Shown: positions 1 through 12,221 of the stretch, piece after piece | Layout: every line of letters starts with the position of its first letter | How positions within the stretch are numbered: position 1 is the stretch's first letter | From: Agaricus subrufescens | Taxonomy: Eukaryota > Basidiomycota > Agaricomycetes > Agaricales > Agaricaceae | Assembly (NCBI GenBank): GCA_029945375.1 | Contig: CM057060.1 | Span: forward strand, 1,240,001-1,304,000 | DNA length: 64,000 nt | Direction of reading: 5' to 3' | Program-made: the position numbers and the translations under genes | Notes under the pieces: model-generated | What the model saw: the letters and a program-made list of their open reading frames with translations, nothing else | What the model was told of the DNA's origin: nothing | Databases searched by the model: none

Positions 1-3000
1 TTGTGGTTACAATCATCTGCCAACAGGAACAAGCGCTGCAGCTCCCTCGGTTCTCCGACCCAGTGCGCATCCGTTGACTCGCCAACCCAACGATTGGATA
101 GGTGTTCCAGATCCATGCTCAAGTATTTGAATAGGTCGTCAACAAGTACGCCCCCACTATCGCGAACAGCAGCCAGAATTTCGGTGCGTGATCGTCCATC
201 CTTCGTCCTGTCGTTCGTACCATTCCCACTCAGGCTAACAATCAAGCCAACTCTCTGCAAAAATTTTGGAGGTAGTCGAGAACCTTTGCCAGAGAGAAAA
301 CTCCCAGCAGAACGAGATGGTGACGGTGACGGTTTAACGTCAGAGAAGCGCATAACGGGAGTGATTGTTTGTTTATCGATACGTCGGTCGTGCCAAGAAG
401 AGGTAATATTTTTCACTGAGATACTGATCTCCTTCATAGCAACATCCTCGGCCTCCCCTGCAATCTCGAGAGTAACTTTATTGGATGCCAGGTTCACTTT
501 ATGGACTTTGTGGTCTTTATTTTTCGAGTAGAGCCGAACGAGGTCGCCAGCGCGCAGATTATAAGTTCGCATATCGTCCGTACCGACAATGCCTTCGGCT
601 CCATCATCGAATTTAATATTGTATTTGCCATCGCCGACCGATTCATGGACAACTCCAGGATAATAGTGTTTGTTTCGACTCCACAGCGCAAATACGCGAG
701 TTGCATTCGCTCTAGAAGTTGAAGACCCTGCGGATTTGAGACGTTTGGTCAAGCGAGTGATTGGTGTGACCGCAGCAACATTGGTATCCTTGCTCTTGGG
801 GGGTCTCCCTCGTTTGCGTTTGAGAGATTGTGAAGGAACTTCTGGCTCAAGGTACTCGCTTGGTTCATCTGCGGGTTCCGTGGCTCTATCGCTATCGCAG
901 GTTCCTTCCATTTCAATATCAGTATCTTCCTCGGTTGAACGACGGCCGCGTTTTGACTTGGAAAATGAAGTGACCCTAGACGATTTACGTAACGGGTGCT
1001 TTCCCTCTTTCGTAGCAGCAGCTTTGAGTCTTCGAGTACGAGGTTGATCCTGCTTTGGAACAGAAGACGGAACAACACTTTCGTTCACCTTCTCAAGACC
1101 TGAACTCGTATTTCGACTGGCCTTCTGCCGGAGTGGGAGTACATCCTGTTTTGCTGCTGAAGCGACCCTCGTCCTGGTGGCCTTCTTGAAATATCTCAAC
1201 AATAAGATATCTGATGTGAACCAAAGTGTTCCTTACCTTAGAACCATAGGTATGCGTTGGCCGGGAAGGATTACCAACTTTTTGAGGGGCAGCAACTGCT
1301 GCCTTTGATTTAGATTTGCGAAGACGAGCGGAAAGTGGCTCGTCGTCATCGTCATCGTCTGCCTCTGCTTCTTCTTCTTCTTCTTCTTCTTCTTCCTCCT
1401 CTCTTTCTTCCTCTTCCTCTTCTTCCCTCTCTTCCTCTTCCTCTTCCTCTTCCTCCTCCTTCTCTTCCTCTTCCTCTTCCTCCTCTTCCTCTTCTGCCTT
1501 CATCTGTTTATTCGTAACCATTTCATTACCCGCTCGGCCCTCTTTTTCCGGTCGTGAAAACCTTCTGAGTGGCACAACATCACTGTCTTCCGTTTCTTCA
1601 GTGGAGGCCCGCCCCTGACGCTTTTTGTTCAAGTCATCAACATCCATAATCTTCTCTCCGGAGACAGAGGTTTGTACAATTTCCCGCATAGGTTCCGAAT
1701 CAGGTACAACATCCATAGCATCCAAGGCCAATGCACCCTGAGGTTGCTTGTGCGTATTCCTTCTGGGTGAGGGTTTAGCAGACGGGACCTGCGGAGACTT
1801 GCGCTTTGGCGAGGATACTGTTATTTTTGGCCGGTCAAGAACCTCGAGCGATGGGGCTTTTTCAGCGTTGTCGACACTCCTTTTTCGACCACCCATAGAA
1901 CGTTGTTGTTCTGGAGAAACTGGAGTGTGGGGAGTGTATTGCATGAGGTGCTGATAACGATTCCGTTTATTCGGATCCATGATGCTAAGTAGGCTGCGAG
2001 GTCCAACATTGGTAGAGGTACTAGTTTGGGGAGCAACACTGGAAGGCGTCAGCACTACAGCTTCTTGAGTCGCAATTTGGGTAGCCTCTTGGGTCGCTTG
2101 TTGTGTCGCCTCGAACAAGTCTGTATTCAAAGGAGGCAAGGGCCGAACAAAGCTGAGTTTGGCATCGCGTTTCGTAGAATACAAGTCCTGAACTTCAGCC
2201 ACTTCTTCTAGGCCGTCGAATCCTTGGGAATGCTGAGAATCCCTACTAAAATCATTGTCGGGCATTGTTCGATCCCCATCTTGGCCTCTTTCAAAGCTAT
2301 CATCGTTTTTGAGAAGTGACTGGCGCCTGCCCACAGAGTTCGAGTAGTCTGAGCTTCCAGACTGAGAAGGTGTTGAAGGGACTAGAATGACAGGAGGGCA
2401 TTCACCCAGCTTTTGGTTATCACGAGGTGGGTGGTTCGGTTGTGGTGCTCGACCAACAGTCCTTGTCGGATAATCTTCCTCGTCGGTCAGAGAGATATCT
2501 GCTATAGGCATGGTAAATTTTTTTGAGGTCACTAGAAGCCTTTCTTCTGAAAACTGCGTATCATCTTGGGCAAAAGAATCTTGAGAATAGTCCGGAGAAT
2601 AAGAGCGATCGTTATAATGACGCGGCGATTCGGACCTAAGTTTTCCTTTTGACCTCACAGGTGGAGTACTTCTCGTGTTCTTTGAGTTATGCAGATATGA
2701 AGGTTTCGCAATTTCTGTATGAGGTACGCTGGATAGAACCTTAGACTGTGCAAGAGAAAGATTCGAAAATGAGAAAAGGTGAAGAGGATGACAGGTTTAT
2801 GTACCTTCGTGGGACGTACAGAAGTGCTTGACTGTCCGGCCTTGGCTGTTTTATCTTTCGACGAAAACTTTTGAGGGGGTGAGGCGCCCCAATCAGGAGA
2901 TGGTAATTTCCATTCTTTATCCCTCCCTTTGTTATTTTCCGCCACTTCGAGATTCTCTTTGTGTAAGCCTTCATTTGGAGCAATCCCGCTGGTCTCTTCA

Positions 3001-3236
3001 TTATCAGAGAGAGGTTGTGTTTGTGTTGAAGCCAAACCATGAAAATGATACTGGTGAGGGGAGGACGAAGCTGAGTTTTTCGAAGACGGAAAAGAATGCG
3101 TTGATAAATCATTGGTAGACCTTGATCTATCTCTGTCTTCGATGAATCCAGGTGATTTCTCAAGTGCTGCATGAATCAACCGGGTAGCCTGCGACTCCAT
3201 CGCGTCGACGTCGCTGAATGACGCGTTGAAGCTCAT
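1..3236 (-). CDS. crb2/rad9-like: Crb2/Rad9/53BP1-family DNA damage checkpoint mediator (3' end missing)
   Basis: Reads right to left and runs off the window start. The first in-frame ATG is at 3236. Two introns (about 2746-2804 and 1185-1236) join three open exons in phase. In order the protein has a disordered N-terminus rich in SQ/TQ sites, including four TQ pairs spaced four residues apart (about 2075-2125). It continues with an 'RSLLSIMDPNKRNRY' segment, a long Glu/Asp tract (about 1350-1500), basic patches, then a Tudor-like fold (about 540-700) containing 'VFALWSRNKHYYPGVV' and 'GKYNIKFDDGAEG'. That matches the Tudor core of 53BP1/Crb2, which binds methylated H4K20. The last visible part looks like the start of the C-terminal BRCT region, most of which lies outside. 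In the family, the protein brings effector kinase Cds1/Chk1/Rad53 to ATM/ATR at damaged chromatin. The order TQ cluster, Tudor, BRCT is as expected; family assignment is firm, the exact start less so. Confidence 0.85.
1365..1497 (-). repeat. GAA/GAG low-complexity tract encoding poly-Glu
   Basis: On the plus strand this is an almost pure run of ttc/ctc/tcc triplets. Read on the minus strand inside the checkpoint gene it gives about 40 glutamates broken only by rare Lys, Arg and Ala, followed by six aspartates. Such a purine-rich triplet tract is prone to length change between strains. The plus-strand poly-Ser and poly-Leu ORFs here are shadows of it. Confidence 0.85.
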
Positions 3237-3717
3237 CAATGACACAATGTAAGAAAGGCGTGTTCATACCTTGAATTGCCATCTGATGCTTTCATTAGCT
3301 AGAAAGGCAACAGCGTTGATGGGTATCGTGTCTTTCAATGCCGCGTCGACAAAGTAGCGGCAAAGGTGAAAGAGGCCGAGTGAGTGGTGGAGCTGAGCTT
3401 GAAGGAGTCGGACAAATTAGTCTTAGTCCTCAGGAGGTAATTAATATTACCTCACCCAGGGTTTGACAACGAAGATTGCCAAAAATAAAGTAAAATATAA
3501 AAACAGCAGTGCAAGGCTACACCGAGAGGACGCAGCCTTGCCCGACAAATCTGAAATAGCATCCCGACCAGAACCTTCCAAGAGCTTAGATCCCACGTGA
3601 CACGACGCGTCTATCTAGCGAGCGCGGGCTGATTTCCATTCTCGGACACACACAACTTGGTTTCACCTCCACCCCGCACCCTCTGTGTGCGCTGGCCGCA
3701 GCTGTATCATACTTGTA
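3237..3717. promoter_or_regulatory. Intergenic region between divergent checkpoint gene and membrane-protein gene
   Basis: No convincing coding sequence was found here. The gap separates two divergently transcribed genes, so it should hold both promoters. There is an A-rich stretch near 3480-3500 and a C-rich stretch around 3660-3690 just ahead of the plus-strand gene. No defined transcription factor site can be claimed. Confidence 0.4.
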
Positions 3718-5618
3718 ATGGGCATCATCGCAACGCGCAACAAACATCTCAACAATGCCCCCTCTTCTACCTCGATTACCAGGTCTGGCTCGAATCGGCT
3801 AATATACCCCATCGGGCGACTCATATGCACTAGTAAATCTTTTCTGCTCCATCGGACCGCCTTGTTTGAATATCAATTCACCCACACCATAACGTCAGTA
3901 TATTTCAATGCTATTTACTCGAGCACACGGTAACTACAACGCACAATCCTGAATTCAGGACACCGCGTGAGGCTGGACCTCCACCCTTGAACACACCTAG
4001 AGCTACGCCTCTGCGAACTCATGAACGCCAAGAAACATCGACATTACCAAGTTTACTACCTCCTTCAGGAACTACTCTTAACATACCGCCTCAACCTACA
4101 GCAACTATCATGCCTAACGTTTCTTCAGCAATGGTAATCGTTACTATTCGTCCGCCGGCTTCCCAGTCGCCCGCCCCAGCTCTACCCCCACAGGGTCAGG
4201 GAGCTCTGCGTCATACCTTTCTTCCCATTGCCGGAATTATTGGCATAGCGGTTGGGTGTTTTTTTACCGTAACTTTCTGCCTTATCCTCCTGTTTTTAAG
4301 GCTTCGAACTCCCCGACGACGAAAAATTCCTATCCCCTCTTTGCCAAAGTTCGAAGACAGTGATTTTGAAAATGAAAGCATGTCACAGGATTCACCTCTA
4401 TTTGGACCCAATGAACGATTTTCCCAACGGGCTGGCCTTAATCCTACCTGGTCTTGGGTGACTTTTCCGCTGAACAAGCCTGAAACAAAAGGAACGGACG
4501 AACCCTCTTCTGTGCAAGGTCAACAACCATTCCACCCTCCTCAACTACCCCAGGAAATGGCAGCGATTCGTTCTCGGCCCAATAGCTCGTCTCAAATATC
4601 TAGTGCGCCTATCAATCAGCCCAGCCATCCCTCCTTGCAACAAATTCAGGCGGCAATCACCCGAGCTACAAATAGGATGACAGCCGTCTCTCTTGATTAT
4701 GGATCAAATAGCCTGAGAAATCAAAACAATATTTATACTGGCGACGACGAGTTCACGAGACGGCGGTCCAAATCCCTGCGCAAAAGTAGAGGCTTCTCCA
4801 TTTATGAAGATCGGCGTGGTGTTTCCCGCGCTTCTATTGGCCTTGCCTATGACGGTGCCGATGTTGCTTCTCCGATTCCCACCCTGAACTTCACGCCTCT
4901 AGATTCACCTGAGCTGAGCGAAGATAATAATACGACCAGAGCAGAGAGTCGGACCCGCATACAAACACCTTACTACACAAGTGCCTATCCTCGGATATCC
5001 TCTGCTATACCGACAACGTACGGGGTCGCTACTCGGGTCAAACTTGGTGATATGAAAGGCGCGGCATCTGGTCAACCCAAGTCAGAATCCCAACGGGCAA
5101 GAGAAACTCAAGCACTCACTCGCGCGATAGGGCTTGCATCACCCCAATTTGAAGATTTGGCCCCATCGCCACAACCAACATTATATCCCGACGATTCACT
5201 CAGTGTAGTGGAGTCCAAACAGTTGTTGAAACAAAGGGTACAGAGGCAGCGCGGTTCGATGTTTTTCGGTGATGATAAGCATTTCCATCAAGTCTCAGAA
5301 GGGCGCCATCAATATGTAGTTGCGACTCCAACGCGAAATGTAGTGACCGTTGCTTCTGGAAGCCTGGTATCTGCTGAAGATATCAAGGCGCTAGCCTCTG
5401 GCTCTGGTTTACGTACGGAGGCGGGTGCAGCGGGAAAGAAGCTTCGGGCTGATAACAGGCCTCCGCGTGTGCCGTCTCCTCCGCCTCTTCCATCATTGGC
5501 ACAAATGGCTCTCGAACATGGGAACCCAGAAGGATACGCGGATTACCGGAGTCCAACGTACAGCATCTACAACCTGTATGGCATGGAACGTAAAAGCACT
5601 GTTCGCGCACAGCCCTGA
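3718..5618 (+). CDS. Single-pass membrane protein with Ser/Thr/Pro-rich ectodomain, function unknown
   Basis: Open without interruption from about 3870 to the TGA at 5616-5618. The first 120 residues are Pro/Thr/Ser-rich. One strong membrane segment follows, encoded at about 4220-4300 ('FLPIAGIIGIAVGCFF' onward). A stop-transfer cluster 'RTPRRRK' comes next, then about 400 residues of low-complexity cytosolic tail with many SP/TP motifs and basic patches. The layout suggests a type I surface protein with a signalling or scaffold tail, comparable in shape to fungal wall sensors, but I recognise no domain. The start is uncertain: the long exon has no ATG before 4110. A first exon 3718-3782 spliced to 3959 fits in phase (176-nt intron) but has no signal peptide. 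Treat the first 40 residues as provisional. Confidence 0.6.
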
Positions 5619-5821
5619 GCGGCACTACTTTGGTAGCTTGGCAACCGAGATCTGTTGGGAGAGATAGGATAGTTAAATCAGTTAACCTGTTGATATTCAT
5701 TGGAGAGTGTTTGGAGCGCAATGTGACCGCAGCACTATTCGTCTTAAAATGGCAAGGCGCTATTTCATAAATAAAAATCTTTGAAGTCTATACACTGCTC
5801 CTCCCTCTCCCCCCCTCCACC

Positions 5822-7305
5822 ATGGCCCCTTCCGTCCCCCAGCTCTCTCCCTCCCGGAAATCGTCAAACATCCCCGACTCCAACGACGACGACGACCTGG
5901 GGCTTGCCAACAACTGCCATGCCCACCAGTCAGCCCCCTCGCTCTGGGGAATCCCCCTCAAGTACATTTCGTGCGTTGCCAGTCCATATAGATCGAGCGC
6001 AAGCACTCAATTTAATGCGCCAGACTTATAACGCTGGCCGTCCAAAACTCCACGCTCACCATCATTATGCACTACTCCCGCGTCTCCACTCCATCATCTA
6101 AAACATACTCCGCGGCTACCGCTGTTCTCATGAACGAACTTTTGAAGGGCCTAATCTCGCTCGTCATCGCCTTTGCGCGTTTGGACAACTGCCATACTCC
6201 TGTGTATGACATGACACAGGCGGCCGGAAGTAGAGGACTCGTGATTCGACTGCGGAGGCTGTGGAGAGATGTGTTCAGCCCAGATTGTTGGAAGTTGTCA
6301 ATACCGGCTATTCTCTATGGTGCGCTATCCAAGTCCCTACTTCTCTCAAAGAAGGATGCTTATTTTAACGCAATAGTCATTCAAAATAATTTACAATATG
6401 TGGCAGCCACAAATCTGGAAGCGGCAACATTCCAGGTCACCTACCAAATGAAGATACTCACCACTGCGGCGTTCTCGGTCATGCTTCTCCGAAAGAAACT
6501 CTCCTCAACCCAATGGGTTTCCCTCCTATTTTTAGCCCTTGGTGTGGGTATCGTGCAGATCCAGGCCGGAGCGCATAATGGTGCATCGGTTAACGCTACT
6601 GCTCATTCATTGGACGCGCTTAAAGGTTTCATGGCTGTGACGGCCGCATGTTTCACCTCTGGTCTAGCCGGCGTTTATTTTGAAATGGTGCTGAAGGGTT
6701 CGCAAGCTGACCTTTGGGTGCGGAACGTTCAACTATCCCTATTCTCGATCCTGCCTGCCTTGGCTCCTATCATGTTATCATATAGTGGGCAAGAAGCAAA
6801 TGGCGTCGGAAGTTTCCTCTCCCTTTTATTCCGTAATTTTGGTGCATGGGCATGGGCGACGGTAGCCGTCCAGGTTCTTGGTGGCCTCCTCACCGCTATG
6901 GTCATCAAATACTCAGATAACATCCTCAAGGGCTTTGCGACAAGCTTGAGCATCGTTATCTCATTCCTCGCTTCCATCGCTCTGTTCGACTTCCACATGA
7001 CATTCACATTCCTTCTCGGCTCCGCTGTCGTCCTTGTCGCCACATGGCTCTACAATGCTCAGCCAAAGAGAACGTCCTACTTCCCTATTTCCAGGCCCTG
7101 TGACCCACCACATGCTCCGTCATTTTGGAATGGAAGGAACGAGAAACGATTATTCGATTCTTTGCGTTCACCTATCCCAATCCACCCTCAACTTGACCTT
7201 GCAGTGGTTTCTTCAACGACGTCTCTATCTTCTATGACATCCACGCTTTCGTGTTCGCCTCCATTTGTAGAGTCAGAGAAAACGAAAATCATCTATTCAC
7301 GATAA
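5822..7305 (+). CDS. UDP-sugar transporter of the SLC35A / nucleotide-sugar transporter family
   Basis: Three exons, 5822-5970, 6024-6319 and 6377-7305, give 457 residues with a perfect reading frame. After a short acidic cytosolic N-terminus ('DSNDDDD') come about ten membrane helices. Family signatures include 'KYISLITLAVQNSTL', 'YSAATAVLMNELLKG', 'QNNLQYVAATNL', 'FQVTYQMKILTTA', 'GLAGVYFEMVLKG' and 'VIKYSDNILKGFAT', all typical of UDP-galactose/UDP-GlcNAc antiporters of the Golgi. The protein would exchange cytosolic UDP-sugar for lumenal UMP to feed glycan or wall synthesis. The second intron (57 nt, 6320-6376) contains no in-frame stop, so a naive ORF would insert 19 extra residues into a conserved helix. 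The C-terminal 60 residues are Ser/Thr-rich and not conserved. The exact sugar cannot be told from sequence. Confidence 0.9.
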
Positions 7306-7851
7306 TAAATCATACGCAACTTCCTCTCCAATTTATCATTGGGCAATCAATTATTACAATGAAATTGTGACAGACTTTGGTACAGTATATTATCAATCTT
7401 CTGTCCCACTCCCTGATCCGCCTATCGCTGGTAACATGTAATCCCCCCGCCTTCGTTTTTCACACAAGTCATCTTTTGATTCAAATCTGGACCATGTGCC
7501 TCTCATAATTACATCTTGATTCATCACTACGCTACCATACGCACAACGGAGTCTATATATACTTTCCTGCATGTACCTAACATCTTGGGAGGTGTTTTAT
7601 GGTAACTTTACCACATGACCTATAATTTATTTAGACGTAGTAAACGCCGACGGCGAAATAGTAACCAACTAAACATGTTATCGGAAGGACATTAGTACAG
7701 ACAGATGACATGAAATAATATTGCGAAAATTGCGCGAAAAACACTCCATGACAAACTGAATACATACAAAATATCAACTAGAATCAACTACTCAACTAGT
7801 TCGCTCCACAACACACTATATTCTCTGTAAAAATCAATTTGCATTGACCTT
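7306..7851. other. Intergenic region between convergent genes, no gene seen
   Basis: AT-rich spacer between the 3' ends of the sugar transporter (plus) and the transhydrogenase (minus). It contains several short A/T runs suited to polyadenylation, for example near 7660-7780. I see no ORF with codon-like composition and no RNA gene. Confidence 0.6.
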
Positions 7852-10800
7852 TTAATTACGCGGCTCCAAACCACGTTTGATAGCTAAAATGATGCGTTAG
7901 GGTAAATAGTTTTTCACGAGAACTCCACCTTACCTTCACATGTATCCTTAGCATCCCCGAACAGCATCTTCGTACCGGGCATGTAGAACATAGGATTTGG
8001 AACATCGGCTGCGATTGTGATCAGAAGTATTAGCGGCTGTCAGCTGTTCAATTGAATCGAAAGTTTATCACGGACCATATCCACTAGCCAAACCGCGCTT
8101 CATAACAATGACTTGTTTGCTCTTCCATGCATGTAACACAGGCATTCCCTACATATTCTGATTAGCCCGACAAACAGTAAGGGGTACCATCAAACGTACA
8201 GCGATGGCAGATCCGGCTTCGAGAGCAATAGGGTTAACGGTATCATTGGCACCAATCACCAATGTCACATCTGTATCCTTGAAATCATCATTGATCTCAT
8301 CCATCTCGAAGACGACTGTAACGACCCCTTGATAAGATAGAAATAGAAAGTACTGAAACGTGATGACATACTGTCGTACGGGACCGAAGCCTCAGCAAGG
8401 AGTACATTACACTGTCCTGGCATGCGACCAGCAACGGGATGAATCGCAAACTAAGCGAGTATATTCCGGGTTTAGCAATGGATAAACGCAGGTTATCTTG
8501 AACACTAGAACATACCCTGACGTTGACCCCCCTCGATCGCAACAACGCAGTAATTTCGGAGATAGCATATTGAGCTTTGGCAACAGCCATTCCATATCCG
8601 ACCACCTGAGTACAAGTATGAGATCCGAGAACATGAATCTACATTTTGAACAACTTACAAGAATGACGTTGTCGGCATTCGTCAGGGACTCGACCGTCTC
8701 GTCCACAGTCGTTTTGGTGATCGTACCCTCGATCTTGGTTTCAGTGGCTGTTGGCGTACTGATACCTCCGAAAAGAACATTGGTGAGAGAGCGATTCATG
8801 GCAACACACTACGACAAGCAATAAGACGTGACGTTCTTCCAGAAGACGAATCAATTATTCTTACCATAATATATGACAGAATCGAGCCACTGACACCGAT
8901 CAGTGAACCAACAGTTACAAGGAGCGGATTGTCAAGCATGAAACCCTCAGCCACCAGGGCAAAGCCACTGCACGTTGATTTAAGCAGCGGCAAATTATGA
9001 CGAGTAATTTTCACTTACGAGTAAGCATTCAGAACGGTTATAACAACAGCTAGAAAACACGATCAGTATTGTGTACCATTCTATCATCCAGAGTACTTAC
9101 GCATGTCTGCACCTCCAATGGCGGCCGTCGTCGTATAGCCCTTGATGAAACTAAGAACAGTACTCGCTCCCAAGAAGGAAGCAGCGACCATTGGTGTCGA
9201 AGGAACTGTAGTCAGGAAGCCGGCCATAGTCGCTGCATTTGCACCCAAAAGAGTGCTGTTAACCAAATGCTTTCCCGGTAACGCCAAAGGCCTGCTTGAC
9301 ATCCTTGCAGCAAGCTTGAGGAATGCAACAACAGAGCCGGTAAAGGTAATACCACCTAACATCCATGATTCAGCATATATCGAGGCTAATCATTACGTAT
9401 GATTCACATACCGATGACAACACCGAGGTAGGCAGTGACCATATGTAAAGTTGAGAGATGTGAAACATCTTGAAGGACACTGCCAATACTAGTCAAGACG
9501 GCGGACAGACCGACAATTGAGTGTAGTAGAGCAACGGTTTGCGGCAACTCCGTTGGCGTCACACGTCTTCCAACCAAAGCACCGATGAGACCTCCGATAG
9601 CTGCGACACCAGCAAACTGTCCGATGACCTCTGGAGGGAAGCCGACAGCAGCCAAAGATGCTAAAATGCCAGAACCGACACCGAGGATACCAAGGATGTT
9701 CCCTTGTCGTGCAGTGACCTGAGAAGCAAGACCGGACAAGGAGCCTAAGTAAAGTAATATCTTGAGCAATACACTTCAAATGAAGGGCCGAAATCCTTAC
9801 CAATGCAAAGAACGCTACTTGTCAAGTAACCTGCCTGAACAAGACCTGCCATGCCAGTGCTTGCAGCAGCAAGGAATCCACCAGTGAATACTGTAGCGGG
9901 GATAGCATATAGCCAAGGATATTCCGGTGGATCGGTGGGACCTGTACCAAGCGTAAGGAAAGGTACAGTTATTATACGAAGACTTACGTTTGAACATGTC
10001 AAGCATTCGCTTTGTGACAATAAAGCCACCGGAAACGTTGATGGTGGCGAGCAAGACCGCTATAGCCCCAAGGGCTTGGGGAACCGTACCAGGAAGATAG
10101 CCTCCACCCATGACAAACATGCCAGCAACCCCGACCTGGAGAGGAAATATTAAGGGCAAGGAGTAGAAACGTAGGGTCAAAACTTACTAGGCCAGAAATA
10201 GCATTGGTTACCGACATGAGGGGAGAATGCAGAGCCGGCGTAACGCCCCAAACCACTCTACAGAACGTTTAAACACATCTTTAGTACTCATCCTGATGAT
10301 CGCTTACCGATAGCCAACGAGACCCGCAAGACCAAAAGTGAAAAAGCTATCCATAAACGCGGTTCCAGTAGCTTTTCCCAGAGCAACGACAGTACCCATT
10401 CCACCAGTAACAAGGGCAACCTCTCTTGTCGCTTTTTGCCATGGTGTGATAGCTACGGAAGCTTCTTTCTCAGCCGCGGTCGGTGTCGGAGGGGGCGTCA
10501 CTGGCGGTGGAACAGGGCGAGGTGCAGGGGGAAGAACATCGCCTTTATGAACAACAATAGACCCCCGGACGACCTCATCTTCCAGATCTACCAAAAAGCG
10601 GCCATCACCACCCATAGATAGGAGGAATTTAGTAATATTATTAGAGTACAAGGTCGAGGATTGGGTGGGAAGCCTGGACGGTAGATCGGTGTAACCTATC
10701 TGAGAGTCAATATCTGATAAGGTAGAGGACAAGTTAAGGTTTACCAATGATGGTGACGCCATCGTGAATGGCTATTTCACCAGGAACAGTTGCCTCACAG

Positions 10801-12221
10801 TTGCCGCCAGTTTCTGCTGCCAGATCAACTACCACAGAGCCTTGTTTCATCACCGCAAGCATCTCTTTGGTGATCAATTTTGGGGCTGGTTTGCCTGGAA
10901 TTAGGGCCTAGAGGACGGCCTTCAGAAGCATCAAGGGTCAGGGGAACACGACTTACTGTCGTTATTACTATATCTACCTCTCGACACTGTTCCTTAAATA
11001 GAGCCATTTCCGCGTCGATAAATTCTTTAGACATGACTTTCGCGTAGCCACCGGCGCCGCTACCATCCTCCTTGATATTGACCTCTAGAAATTCAGCACC
11101 AAGAGATTGCACCTGTTCACGAGCTGCAGACCGTGTATCAAATCCTCGAACAATAGCACCGAGCCGCCTAGCCTAATAAGGAATGGAATGGGCAAGCCTG
11201 AAACACAAGACTCTATAACATACCGTAGCGATGGCACTGAGTCCAGCTACACCTGCACCAATAACCAGGACTTTTCCGGGGGGGATCTACAGTCTATAAG
11301 CCAAGGGTGCTGGATTTCATAGATAATACCACACCTTTCTAAAGAGAATAGATCCTTCAGACTCGAAAGTAAAGAGACGGTTGAACAGCAACTCACCCAG
11401 CTGCTGTAACCTGACCAGTCAAGAATCTACCAAAGTGGTTGGAGGCTTCCAAAACAGCCTTGTATCCCGCAATATTAGCCATTGAACTGGATTTAACATG
11501 AGTAGTATACCATTTATCTCCTTTATTCAATGATCTAATTACCTGAGGGCATCGAAGACTTGTGCGCGAGAGATTCTGGGTACCATATCCATCTAGAATA
11601 GCGTTTAGCTTGCTGTACAATGAACACGCTCGAACCGGCAACGAACCGCAAATGCATTAGCTTTACGAGCAGCGAGAGCATCGACGATTGCCTTGTTTTG
11701 GGCTGGATACAGGAATGAGATCACAGTGCTGCCCTCGTTTATCTTCTCGGCCTCTTGACCGACCAACGGTGGTCTAACCTTCAACATGATGTCTGAGCGT
11801 TTGAACAGCTCGTCTCGGGATACGAGGGTGGCTCCGGCCGCTGTGTAGTGTTCATCCAGGAACTCTGCTCCTACACCAGCTTGGTGTTCAACAAGGACGT
11901 GAGCGAATCCTTTCTTGCGCAGAAGTGCCGCATTTTGCGGGGTAAGAGATACCCGACGTTCATTCGGGAATATTTCACGTGGTATACCAACGGTCAGTGA
12001 GGAATAGGGGGTACCTGGCGGCGGGGTAGCAGGCTTGTTGGTATTGTCGTTTCGACGGTAGGTGGTGGTTTGAAAGTGCCGGCGCTTTGGCCAATGACAG
12101 CGTTGAAGCTCTGTGTAGCTTCGTCGTACAATGTATCTCAGATACTTGGTGAACACAGCGCACCGATCCTGGGCAGTCTCGTGGATATGACGGACGCAAG
12201 GAGTCGACCTTTGGACGCCAT
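7852..12221 (-). CDS. NNT: Proton-translocating NAD(P) transhydrogenase, mitochondrial
   Basis: A many-exon gene ending with TAA at 7852-7854. The start at 12221 gives a classic basic mitochondrial presequence ('[19 protein letters not shown]') once the 53-nt intron 12111-12163 is removed. Domain order follows the fused animal-type enzyme. First is the alanine dehydrogenase/PNT N-terminal part ('[19 protein letters not shown]', about 11640-12000), then the NAD-binding part with '[10 protein letters not shown]' and 'DLAAETGGN' (about 10745-11600). About a dozen membrane helices follow (about 8790-10400), and last the NADP-binding dIII with '[16 protein letters not shown]', '[18 protein letters not shown]' and 'GANDTVNP'. 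It reduces NADP+ with NADH using the proton gradient across the inner membrane, supplying mitochondrial NADPH. No frameshift or lost motif was seen. Confidence 0.93.

Noticed and set aside
1..531. Plus-strand ORF of 176 codons at the window start
   Set aside because: It is antisense to the Tudor/BRCT-flank exon of the checkpoint gene, whose minus-strand reading gives conserved motifs.
1316..1618. Plus-strand poly-Ser and poly-Leu ORFs
   Set aside because: These are shadows of the poly-Glu tract read on the wrong strand.
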